Source: Inia geoffrensis | Lineage: Eukaryota; Chordata; Mammalia; Artiodactyla; Iniidae | Direction of reading: 5' to 3' | Assembly (NCBI GenBank): GCA_036417435.1 | Contig: CM070915.1 | Coordinates: 79,113,799-79,177,798, forward strand | DNA: 64,000 nt | Part shown: positions 38,458-48,794 of the stretch, piece after piece | Layout: every line of letters begins with the position of its first letter | How positions within the stretch are numbered: position 1 is the stretch's first letter | The notes under the pieces: generated by a model | The model's input: only the letters and a program-made list of their open reading frames with translations | Databases searched by the model: none | What the model was told of the DNA's origin: nothing | Program-made: the position numbers and the translations under genes

Positions 38458-39759
38458 TTGACATGGAGATCACCTTCTTCCCCACAGATACATCAGAAAT
38501 ACATCTACACGTGGAACAACTCCTACAGAACACCTACTAAACGCTGGCAGAAGACCTCAGACCTCCCAAAAGTCAAGAAACTCCCCACGTACCTGAGGAG
38601 GGCAAAAGAAAAAAGAAAAAACAGAGACAAAAGAATAGGTACAGGACCTGCCCCTCCAGGAGGGAGCTGTGAAGAAGGAAAGGTTTCCACACACTAGGAG
38701 CCCCTTCGTGGGCGGAGACTGCGGGTGGCGGAGGGGGTAATCTTCGGAGCCGCGGAGGAGAGCGCAGCCACAGGGGTGCGGAGGGCAAAGCGGAGAGGTG
38801 CCCGCACAGAGAATCAGTGCCGACCTGCACTCAACAGCCCAAGAGGCTTGTCTGCTCACCCGCCGGGGCCAGTGGGGCTGGGAGCTGAGGCTCGGGCTTC
38901 GGAGGTCGGATCCCAGGGAGAGGACTGGGGTTGGTGGCATGAACACAGCCTGAAGGGTGCTAGTGCACCACGGCTAGCCGGGAGGGAGTCTGGGAAAGAG
39001 TCTGGACCCACCGAAGAGTCAAGAGACCATTGTTTCAGGGTGCACGAGGAGAGGAGATTCAGAGCACCGTCTAAACGAGCTCCAGAGACTGGCGTGAGCC
39101 ACGGCTATCAGTGAGGACACCAGAGACAGGCATGAGACGCTAAGTCTGCTGCCGCCGCCACCAAGAAGCCTGTGTGCGAGCACAGGTCACTCTCACACCT
39201 CCTCTCCCGGGAACCTGTGCAGCCTGCCATTGCCAGGGTCCCGGGATCCAGGGACAACTTCCCCGGGAGAACACACAGCGCCCCTCAGGCTGGTGCAATG
39301 TCACGCTGGCCTCTGCTGCCTCAGGCTCAACCTGCATCTGTACCCCTCCCTCCTCCCTGGCCTGAGTGAGCCAGAGCCCCCAAATCAGCTGCTCCTTTAA
39401 CCCCATCCTGTCTGGGAGGGAACAGACACCCTCAGGCGACCTACATGCAGAGGCGTATCCAAACCCAAAGCTGAACCCTGGGAGCTCTGTGAACGAGGAA
39501 GAGAAAGGGAAATCTCTCCCAGCAGCCTCAGGAGAAGAGGGTTAAATCTCCAGAATCAACTTGATGTACCCTGCCTCTGCGGAATAGCTGAATACACAAC
39601 GAATCATCCCAAACAGGAGGCGGTGGGCTTTGGGAGCAACTGTAGACTTGGGGTTTGCTTTCTGCATCTAATTTGTTTCTGGTTTTCTGCTTATCTTAGT
39701 TTAGTATTTAGAGCTTATTATCATTGGTAGATTTCTTTATTGATTTGGTTTTTCTCTTC

Positions 39760-39829
<70 letters not shown>

Positions 39830-40641
39830 TTTTTCCTGTTTCACTTTTCGTGAGTGTGCATGTGTATGCTTCTTTGTGTGATTTTCTCTTATACCTTTGC
39901 TTTTACTTTTTGTCCTATGGTTCTCTCTGTCCAATTTTTGGTATTTTGGGGGTTTTTTTAGTATGGTTTTTAGTGCTTGTTATCATTCATGGATTTGATT
40001 ATTGGTTTGGGTGCTCTCTTCCTTCATTCTTATATTTTTTATTACTTTTTTATTTTTAATAATTTTTTTATTTTAATAACTTTTATTTTATTTTATTTTT
40101 ATTTTTTTCTTTCTTTCTTTCTTTTTCTCCCTTTTCTTCTGAGCCATGTGCTGACAGGATCTTGGTGCTCAAGCCAGGTGTCAGGCCAGAGCCTCTTAGG
40201 TGGGAGAGCTGAGTTCAGGACATTGATCCACCAGAGGCCTCCCAGCCCCACATAATATCAAACAGCAAAGATTCTCTCAGAGATCTCCATCTCAACGCTA
40301 AGACACAGCTCCACTCAACAACCAGCAAGCTACAGTGTTGAACACCCTATGCCAGACAACTAGCAAGACAGGAACACAACCCCACCCATTAACAGAGAGG
40401 CTCCCTAAAATCATAATGAGTTCACAGACACCCCAAAGCACACCACCAGACGAGGTACCGCCCACCAGAAAGACAAGATCCAGCCTCATCCCCCAGGAAA
40501 CAGGCACCAGTCCCCTCCACCAGAAAGCCTACACAACCCACTGAACCAACCTTACCCACTGGGAGCAGACACCAAAAACAATGGGAAGTATGAATCTGCA
40601 GCCTGGGAAAAGGAGACCCCAAACACAGTAAGTTAAGCAAA
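38458..40641 (+). promoter_or_regulatory. LINE-1 5' UTR with internal promoter region
   Basis: The first ~900 bases are GC- and CpG-rich ('gggcggagactgcgggtggc' near 38710), as expected for the internal pol II promoter of L1. A T-rich central tract (about 39650-40130) includes a (TA)n run. The last ~500 bases lead into ORF1. Promoter activity is known for the family. For this copy it is inferred only from retention of the segment. Open frames here on either strand are not genes. Confidence 0.7.
39763..39821. repeat. (TA)n microsatellite in L1 5' UTR
   Basis: About 29 uninterrupted TA units are followed by 14 T. It lies in the T-rich part of the L1 5' UTR and is probably an expansion private to this copy. 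Confidence 0.97.
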
Positions 40642-41569
40642 ATGAGAAGCCAGAGAAATACACAGCAGATGAATGAGTAAGGTAAAAACCCACCAGACCA
40701 AACAAATGAAGAGGAAATAGGCAGTCTACCCGAAAAAGAATTCAGAGTAATGATAGTAAAGATGATCCAAAATCTTGGAAACAGAATGGAGAAAATACAA
40801 GAAACGTTTAACAATCTAGAAGACCTAGACCTACGTCTAGAAGAACTAGAAGACCTAGAAGAACTAAAGTGCAAACAAACAATGATGGATAACACAATAT
40901 ATGAAATTAAAAATTCTCTAGAAGGAATCAATAGCAGAATAACTGAGGCAGAACAGATAAGTGACCTGGAAGATAAAGTAGTGGAAATAACTACTGCAGA
41001 GCAGAATAAAGAAAAAAGAATGAAAAGAACAGAGGACAGTCTCAGAGACCTCTGGGACAACATTAAATGCACCAACATTCAAATTATATGGGTCCCAGAA
41101 GAAGAAGAGAAAAAGAAAGGGACTGAGAAAATATTTGAAGAGATTATCGTTGAAAACTTCCCTGATAACGGGAAAGGAAATAGTCAATCACGTCCAGGAA
41201 GCACAGAGAGTCCCATACAGGATAAATCCAAGGAGAAACACGCCGAGACACATATGAATCAAACTATCAAAAATTAAATACAAAGAAAAAATATTAAAAG
41301 CAGCAAGGGAAAACCAACAAATAACATACAAGGGAATCTCCATAAGGTTAACAGCGGATCTTTTGGCAGAAACTCTGCAATCCAGAATGGAGTGGCAGGA
41401 CATGTTTAAAGTGATGAAAGGGAATAACCTACAACCAAGATTACTCTACCTAGCAAGGGTCTCATTCAGATTCCACAGAGAAATTAAAATCTTTACAGAC
41501 AAACAAAAGCTAAGAGAGTTCACCACCACCAAACCAGCTTTACAACGAATGCTAAAGGAACTTCTCTAG
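40642..41569 (+). pseudogene. LINE-1 ORF1 (RNA-binding chaperone), broken
   Basis: L1 ORF1p coats L1 RNA as a trimer. The ATG at 40642 opens 'MRSQRNTQQMNE', but codon 13 is TAA (40678-40680), a probable CAA-to-TAA change. The frame then stays open to about 41170. It contains 'PEKEFRVMIVKMIQ', the coiled coil (residues about 50-140) and the RRM start 'RDLWDNIKCTNIQIIWVPEE'. A loss of two bases near 41169 (in 'gataacgggaaa') shifts frame, and TGA at 41255 interrupts the new frame. The C-terminal domain is open at 41363-41569 and ends 'LKELL' then TAG. The coiled coil carries an extra acidic/Leu repeat at 40811-40868. Confidence 0.9.
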
Positions 41570-41626
41570 GCAGGAAACAGAAGAGAAGGAAAAGACCTAC
41601 AATAACAAACCCAAAACATTAAGAAA

Positions 41627-42890
41627 ATGGTAATAGGAACATACATATCAATAATTACCTTAAATGTAAATGCATTAAATGCTCCAACCAAAAGACATAG
41701 ACTGGCTGAATGGATACAAAAACAAGACCCGTATATATGCTGTCTACAAGAGACCCACTTCAGACCTACGGACACATCCAGACTGAAAGTGAGGGTATGG
41801 AAAAAGATATTCCATGCAAATGGAAATCAAAAGAAAGCTGGAGTAGCAATTCTCATATCAGACAAAATAGACTTTAAAATAAAGACTATTACAAGAGACA
41901 AAGAAGGACACCACGTTATGATCAAGGGATCAATCCAAGAAGAAGATATGACAGTTGTAAATATTTATGCACCCAACATAAGAGTACCTCAATACATAAG
42001 GCAAATGCTAATAGCCATAAAAGGGGGAAATCGATGGTAACACAATAATAGTAGTGAACTTTAACACTCCACTTTCACCAATGGACAGATCAACCAAAAT
42101 GAAAATAAAAAGGAAACACAAGCTTTAAATGATGCATTAAACAAGATGGACTTAATTGATAATTATAGGACATTCCATCCCAAAACAACAGAATACACTT
42201 TCTTCTCAAGTGCTCATGGAACATTCTCCAGGATAGATCATATCTTGGGTCACAAATCAAGCCTTGGTAAATTTAAGAAAATTGAAATTGTATCAAGTAT
42301 CTTTTCTGACCACAACGCTATGAGACTAGATATCAATTACAGGAAAACATCTGTAAAAAATACAAACACATGGAGGCTAAACAATACACTACTAAATAAC
42401 CAAGAGATCACTGAAGAAATCAAGGAGGAAATCAAAAAATACCTAGAAACAAATGACAATGAAAACACGACGGCCCAAAACCTATGGGATGCAGCAAAAG
42501 CAGTTCTAAGAGGGAAGTTTATAGCAATACAATCCTACCTCAAGAAACAAGAAAAATCTCAAATAAACAACCTAACCTTACACCTAAAGCAATTAGAGAA
42601 AGAAGAACAAAAAACCCCCAAAGCTAGCAGAAGGAGAGAAATCATAAAGACCAGATCAGAAATAAATGAAAAAGAAATTAAGGAAATGATAGTAAATGTC
42701 AATAAAACTAAAAGCTGTTTCTTTGAAAAGATAAACAAAATTGATAAACCGTTAGCCAGACTCATCAAGAAAACAAGGGAGAAGACTCAAATCAACAGAA
42801 TTAGAAATGAAAAAGGAGAAGTAACAACTGACACTGCAGAAATACAAAGGATCAAGAGAGATTACTACAAGCAACTCTATGCCAACATAT
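41627..42890 (+). pseudogene. LINE-1 ORF2 fragment: endonuclease domain, no RT
   Basis: ORF2 encodes the endonuclease and reverse transcriptase of L1. Here only the APE-like endonuclease and part of the linker remain. From the ATG at 41627, 'TLNVNALNAP' gives the active-site Asn15 and 'LQETHF' gives Glu42. An extra G in the G-run near 42027 shifts frame, with TAA at 42038. A one-base loss near 42105 restores it, and the frame is then open from 42146 to 42892. 'RIDH' and 'SDHNAM' (D 42308, H 42311) are kept. In the shifted part the GDFN motif reads VNFN, so the catalytic Asp is lost. The sequence stops at 'CTATGCCAACATA', before the RT. Confidence 0.92.
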
Positions 42891-42892
42891 AG

Positions 42893-43868
42893 TGGCTAAG
42901 AATTTTCTAATGACAGATACCAAACCACAGATGCAGGAAACTGAAGATATCACGCAGGATAAGCGCTAAAAAGTTTATGCCTAGGCATAAAATATGGAAA
43001 CTGCAGAACACCAACGAAAAAGAGGATATGTTGAAAGAAGTTAGAGGACAAAGAAAAGCCCTGACAGGCCAAAATGCTGGTGAGGATGTAGCAGAACAGG
43101 AACTTTCATTCTTTGCTGGTGGGAATGCAAAGTGGTACAGCCAATGTGGAAGGCAGTTTGTCAGTCTCCTACTAAGCTAAGCGTAGTCTTAACATACGAT
43201 TTAGCAATCCTATTACTAAAGTATTTACCCAACTGATTTGAAAACATACGTCTATACAAAGAACTACACACAAATATTTATGACAGCTTTACTCATAATC
43301 ATTACAAACTGGAATCAACCAAGATGCCCTTAAATAGGTGAAGGGGTCAACAAATGGTGGTCCATCCATACAATGGACTTTTATTCAGCGATAAAAAGAA
43401 ATGAGCCATAAATTTACAAAAAAACATGGAACATTAATTACATATTACTTAGTGAAAGAAGCCGGTGTTAAAAGGCTGCATACTATATGACTCCAACTAT
43501 ATAACATTCCAGAAAAGGCAAAACTATGGAGACAACAAGATCAGTGGTTGCCAGGATTTTGGGAGGAGGATTGAATAGTGGGGCATAGTGGATTTTCAGA
43601 GTACTGAAACAATTCTGTATGACACTGTAATTAATGGTAGACATTTGACATTATGCATTTGTCCAAACCCATAGACGGTACACCACAAAAAGTGGACCTC
43701 AGTGTAAGCGCTGGGCTTTAGTTAATATATATCCATTCATTAATGGGAACGAATGTATTCCACGAGTACAAGTTGCTTGTATTAGGGGAAACTGTGCAGA
43801 GGAACTTTGTGGATGATCTGCTCAGCTTCCTCTAAAACTGTCCTAAAAATAAAATCTATTAATTTAAA
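42893..43868 (+). mobile_element. Old LINE-1 remnant with internal deletion
   Basis: 42893-43057 is old ORF1 ('gacagataccaaaccacaga', 'atgcctaggcataaaatatg'). At about 43058 it jumps to the end of ORF2 ('aatgctggtgaggatgta', 'gctggtgggaatgcaaagtg'), then runs through the 3' UTR ('agatcagtggttgccaggat') to 'taaaaataaaatctatt'. Nearly all of ORF2 is missing. Its 5' neighbour is the abrupt end of the younger L1. Confidence 0.85.
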
Positions 43869-43899
43869 CAACTGTTCCTTTTGCTGGGTGACTTCAGGA

Positions 43900-44292
43900 G
43901 AACTCAGAAAATCTGGCTAGGTGAACAATGCCTTTTTCCATTCTCTTGCCCCATATTGTCTATGGCCATAGTGCTTCCTGGGGACTACCTGTTGCCCCCT
44001 CATGGCAATTCCTTTTTATCCTTATAGAACTAAGATTCCCTGGTTTTCCCCTACATAAAGCAGACATGTCTTCTTCAGTTCTTCTCTACCCCATTGCCTA
44101 TTTTATTTTATTTTACAGCAAATATCACCATCTATTTTACTACTAGCTTATACGTTTGTCATCAATCTGTCCTCATTTGTGTGTAAGTTCCCAGCCACAG
44201 TGCTTTTCCCTTGTTCTCTGTCCAGCCTCAGCCTCTGGAGTGAAGCCTGCCACATGGGATGTGTCCAACCAATACTGGTTTAATGACTGAGC
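43900..44292 (+). mobile_element. LINE-2 3' end
   Basis: L2 3'-UTR landmarks are in order: 'tttacagcaaatatcaccat', 'catttgtgtgtaagttccc' and the tail-proximal 'actggtttaatgactgag'. Confidence 0.7.
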
Positions 44293-44899
44293 TCTTCCCT
44301 GGATACATGTGGGTGGTTTAGGAAGAAAGGAGATGGAGAATGACAGTGAGAGACAATCAAATCTGATCCTACAACACAGGGGTCTACTAAGAAAGCAGGA
44401 CGATAATACACAGGAGAAATACCCCACAAGCAACAGATATGTTCTTGAACATTTTTGTTTAATAGTGAGAACACCTCTGATACACTGAAACATTAGGGAT
44501 TGTGAATTCTTAAAATCATATTTTCCAGTATTATGGTTCACTATTAAATTTGTAAATCTGGATTTTCCTATATCTGTTTGATGTGTGTGTGTGTGTGTGT
44601 GTAGTTATTACCACTGGCCAAACTGTTCCATATAACAACTTAATTAATTAATAATAGGCACTATTTACCTATATTTTTTAGCACCTGCTGTGATCAAGCA
44701 AGTTAGAGACACCAGTGCCTAAACAAAATCTAAAAGGCTTTTTACCAGAGTTCTCAGAGCCTCGATGTATTTTATTCCCCAAGAGGCAACTATATATGCA
44801 GCTTTTAAAAACTTATTAGTACCCTTTAAAAATGATATTCTACTCCTACTGGAAACATTACCTTGGATATCTAGTAGCATTTCCAATCCAACCTATCAA
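44293..44899. other. Unassigned with (TG)n at 44582-44602
   Basis: A (TG)n run of about 10 units lies at 44582-44602. The rest is AT-rich and unrecognised. Confidence 0.5.
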
Positions 44900-45880
44900 A
44901 AAATTAACAACTGATCTTACCCCAAAACAGGTTATGCTCACGGCCTTACTCATCTCCAGGTATAAAACTCCATCCTCCCTGATTCTCGGGGCTAAAGCCG
45001 TGGCTTTGTCCATGATTCTTCTCTCTCACTCATACTTCACCTCCAATCCATGGAACAATACTACTGACTCTACTTTGAAAACACATCCATAAGCGAACGT
45101 CCTCTTGCCACCACCTTCTCTGCTCTCCCCTGATGAAGAGTCATCACCGTGTTCACCAGGATGACTCTAGAAGCCCCTACTGGTCTTCTAGACTGGACTT
45201 CACCACCCTGGACCAACTCCTCCAGCCAGAGGAAGTTGTGAAAATGTTTCGGTCTGACCGGGCAACCCTCAGCTCAAGCCCAGCGAGGGCTCCCCTCGCG
45301 CCATGGCCAGCCAGCACCCTAGTGGCAGACGCCGAGTCCCTAGATGATCCCCAGCATTACGGGCTGCCCTCCCAGGCTCCCCACATCACCTCTGGCTTCC
45401 TGTCTCCTCATTGCTCCACCTTGCTCCCTCCCTCCAGCCTTGCTGCTCCCTCCCTGGAGTGGTTCAGACACCCCAGCAATGAACTCCCTCGAGGGCCTTG
45501 GTGTGGCTCTTCCCAGAACAGCAAATGTTCCTCATCCACATTGCTAACCCTCCCTTTCTACCTGTGTTTGTTTAAATGTTGGCACCAGGAGGCCTACACT
45601 GACCTTTCTGTTTGAAAGCGTGACCTGCATGTCCCCATTCGCACATCCCATCCTTCCAACCCTCATGATGCTGATCAACGTTCAGTCTTCTCTGTAACAG
45701 TTAACGTGATCTAATGTGCTACATACCCTTTTATTATTACAGTTATAATTTGTTTTCTGTCTTTCCTGAGTATGAACCCACGAGAGTCGAGTTATTTTTC
45801 TGTTTTAGTCACTGATGTCTCTCAGCACTTAGAACAGTGCCTGGCATACAGTAGGTACCATGTAAATGCTTGGATGTAGC
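44900..45880 (+). mobile_element. LINE-2, 3' portion
   Basis: It starts in the late coding part ('tcacctccaatccatggaac' near 45040) and proceeds to the L2 3' end ('cttagaacagtgcctggcat', 'acagtaggtaccatgtaaat' near 45850). Open frames of up to 160 codons inside (45133-45615) are chance frames in C-rich L2 sequence. Confidence 0.82.
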
Positions 45881-47824
45881 AATGACCAGGCAGGTGTTTT
45901 TTGCAGAACTTCTATCAGAACTTGTGTCCTTCAGAAACCATTTGAACCATGTCGAATTAAGTGTTTGCATGAGGCTCTTACTGTGAAACTATATAATTAT
46001 ATTCTGAAAGTGGCTTTTATTTCCCTCAAAGCCCTTATAACGTAACATGACTCCCTAAGAATTATTCCTTAAAAATATGCTAAACTATTCTAAACTTCAG
46101 CATGCTAATCATCTTCCACGTTGATGCAAATTCTATGTCATTCCAAGATAAATTTGAGATGTTTTATCAGTTTTTATTACGGAAAATTGGAATAAACATT
46201 TTAATTTTTAAAATATGGAGAATTACAAGTTGTATAGTCTAAATGACATGTAGTATCTATAATCACTTCACCAGTCAAGCCTTGAGGCTCTTGCCTTGGA
46301 GTCTGAGGCGGGCACTTGGCAGTCCCCAGAGTAGGCAGTGGGGGGGGCAGATGGAAAGATGGACAGGAAGCAGGAACAAGTGGCACCTGCACATGAGCTG
46401 GACTCACAGGAAGCACTGAAACATGTGCCAGTTCTTATCGTATGTGAGCGTGGTGGGACGAGGGCCTTGCAGAAGCCAGAGCTCTGTTATGGAACGAAGT
46501 ACACCCACGCTGAAGGAGGGTCCGGGGAAGACGCAGTTACAGCTCATCTGTCACACGTAGGAGCCGCACAACAGCTGTTGCCTCACCCCTATCCATCAGC
46601 CTCCCACAGGAGGGCTCCTGTGGCCGCCCCTATCCCCCAAGCAGAAACATGAAGAAAGGAGTGTTCTGGGCAGTGCAGCGCGGCCTTGCCCCACCCATGG
46701 AACGTTTGAGAGACACTGCGACGAGCAGCTCATTGACAAACGGAAAACATTATAACCAAGTACGCACATTATCTACCTTAACTGAAACCAAGCTGCTCAC
46801 ACAGGGAATCCTAGTTATAGAATGTTCAGGGTCAAAATGTTTAGGAAGTAAACTCTCGTACAAATACACTCCCTGATTGAGCGTGGTTGAATCATCCTGA
46901 TGAAAGAAAATTGAATTATACCTTAAATTTTTTAGCCCGCAATTTAATTCTTGGAAAGCAATCTGTGTAGGTATAAAATAAACCCTTGTAACTATAATCA
47001 AGTAACAAAAACTGCTCAAAAATTCAAAGCTGATTAAAATGATGTCACTGTTATTCATTATCAGAAAGCCTCTCAGAATTTGGGACTTTAAGTGGATGTC
47101 GAAAGAAAATATTTGTTAGTGATTTTAAAGAGAAGTGGAAAAAAAGCCACTGTGAATTTCATATAAGCACAAAACTTTCTGAGCTCTGGGTAAACATGAG
47201 AAATATGGTACATTAAAATGGAAAGTTATACTGTTTGTAGTTCTTCGGTAAATGTCACTATAATTTTTCTTACAGTTTGTTGGCATAATAATGGATCTTC
47301 AGAAAGGATTAGGGGTGGAATACCAAAAGCTGACATATTTTTAATAATATTTTCCATTTCTCACATGCCTGTGTAATCTCTTCTCCTAACCTTGTTTGCC
47401 AGGGATGATGTGACTTCAGTTAATCACCCAAACCCAGCGCTCACTATCGATGGGAATTTGGTACATAGTGTCTCATGTTTCCCCGCAGAAAAAATAAGCA
47501 GGTTCATCTGTTTTTCTGACTCTGAGCGTTTCTAAGTGTCAATAACAGAGGCAGCAAGAGCATAATTAGAGTAACTTTCATCGTATTCCAAGTACGCCCA
47601 AAGGCACTGCAAAACAGCCAAGCAGTGATTGTCTCATAACTCCCAGGGCAAGGCTGCGGTTTCCCTGTCTTTACAGAATCTCTCCTCACCAGACACCAGG
47701 GCATAACAGCTCTCCCTTTCTACATCTCCCTTCTCTTTGGCTCGCAGAATCAACATGCACTAAGCCTAGTGATTCTAGCTCATGTATGTGTGCATTCAAG
47801 ATTCAGTTAAGATGCACACTGACC
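45881..47824. other. Unassigned sequence
   Basis: No named repeat or exon. About 46290-46680 is GC-richer and has short open frames on both strands without recognisable protein. 'tttccccgcag' at about 47478 resembles a splice acceptor, but no exon-like frame follows. Confidence 0.4.
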
Positions 47825-47905
47825 TGTTATTATGCCCCAATCGCTGTGCAAAGTACTGAGCGTGATGCCCAGAACAGAGGACGTGATTCCTTCCCTCACT
47901 GAGCT
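47825..47905 (-). mobile_element. LINE-2 3'-end scrap (antisense)
   Basis: 'cgctgtgcaaagtactgagc' followed by 'cctcactgagcttacagg' resembles the antisense L2 3' terminus. About 47906-48214 shows nothing I recognise. Confidence 0.5.
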
Positions 47906-48214
47906 TACAGGATGGAGGACTCTTGAATCCATCTCAACTCACTTCTTTCACAGACCATGCAAATCCCAGTTCCTCAGGCTTTCACAGCCTAGTTACAGGA
48001 CAGCTCTACACCCCAACCTTAGCAGGCTTTTGATGTTTAATTCACAAGGTAACTGTTACTTATTAAAGTAACTTTCCTTTTTATATTTCTTGATCCTTCT
48101 TAATATTTTTAATCTAGGATAGGACTGAGAGCTTTGACAATATATGTTCTCATCAGATTGCGTGTATTATATCGGTGTGGCCCCATTGAGACACCTACTG
48201 ACCCCAACAAGCTA

Positions 48215-48620
48215 CACGGCAAATGTAAAATCCCTAACTTGGCATTCCAGCCCTTCTAAAGTCCGGCTTTGATTTTTTTTTCTGACAATGTTTTCACACA
48301 GAACTCTTGATTTGGAAGAAATGGGCTGATTGGGCTTTGCCATCTTGTTTCTGTCACCCTGAATTTACTTCTATTACTAACTTATGTTTACAAAAATATT
48401 CCTGTCTTTAAAGATGACCCCAAAATGCCCGTGTTCCATGGGCTTTTACAAAAAGCACTGTCATCAGCCTCTTCTGCTTACAGAGTAAACATGTGTATGT
48501 CTTTTACGTAACTTCCACATTCTGCCCTGTACCAAAATCATTTGTGTGCATCTCATTTCTTAACTTAGGAATCCTTGAAGGCGACAACTATATATGTATG
48601 GTTATTTTTCTTTTCTTTTT
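48215..48620 (+). mobile_element. LINE-2 3' portion
   Basis: 'aaaatccctaacttggcatt', 'tttcttaacttaggaatcct' and 'tgaaggcgacaactat' follow L2 3'-UTR order. Confidence 0.6.
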
Positions 48621-48794
48621 CCTGCTCCACATTATGTTTATGTAAGCTATTACACATGGCAAAATACTGAAAGTTTGCACATACTTATTATACAGATTCA
48701 CAGCACAGGACTATGCACATATATGTAACTACTCTACTGTACGATTGCCATGGAGCATACTCAAATGTAATTTTTTCTGCACATAATTTTTTTT

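Larger units (their letters stand above)
38458..42890 (+). mobile_element. Comparatively young LINE-1, 5'-complete but 3'-truncated
   Basis: The full cetacean/artiodactyl L1 5' UTR (38458-40641) is followed by ORF1 (40642-41569), a 57-bp spacer, and ORF2 from 41627 to about 42890. ORF2 ends in the linker between endonuclease and reverse transcriptase. No RT, C-terminal domain, 3' UTR or polyA of this element follows. Instead the sequence switches to an older L1. Most insertions of this family lose the 5' end, so this structure is the reverse of the usual one. Divergence from the lineage consensus as I recall it is low (a few percent), clearly younger than the other L1s here. Confidence 0.88.

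Noticed and set aside
38557..39114. Overlapping ~129-codon frames on both strands
   Set aside because: They are GC-rich L1 5' UTR sequence. Openness on both strands reflects composition.
39724..40059. 111-codon Tyr/Ile/Phe-rich 'membrane protein'
   Set aside because: It is a translation of the (TA)n and T-rich tract of the L1 5' UTR.
45133..45615. 160-codon open frame, plus strand, Pro/Ser rich
   Set aside because: It lies wholly inside a LINE-2 3' portion whose C-rich sequence is poor in stops. No domain.
47470..47520. Splice-acceptor-like 'tttccccgcag'
   Set aside because: No open frame of exon character or donor site follows. Such motifs occur by chance.
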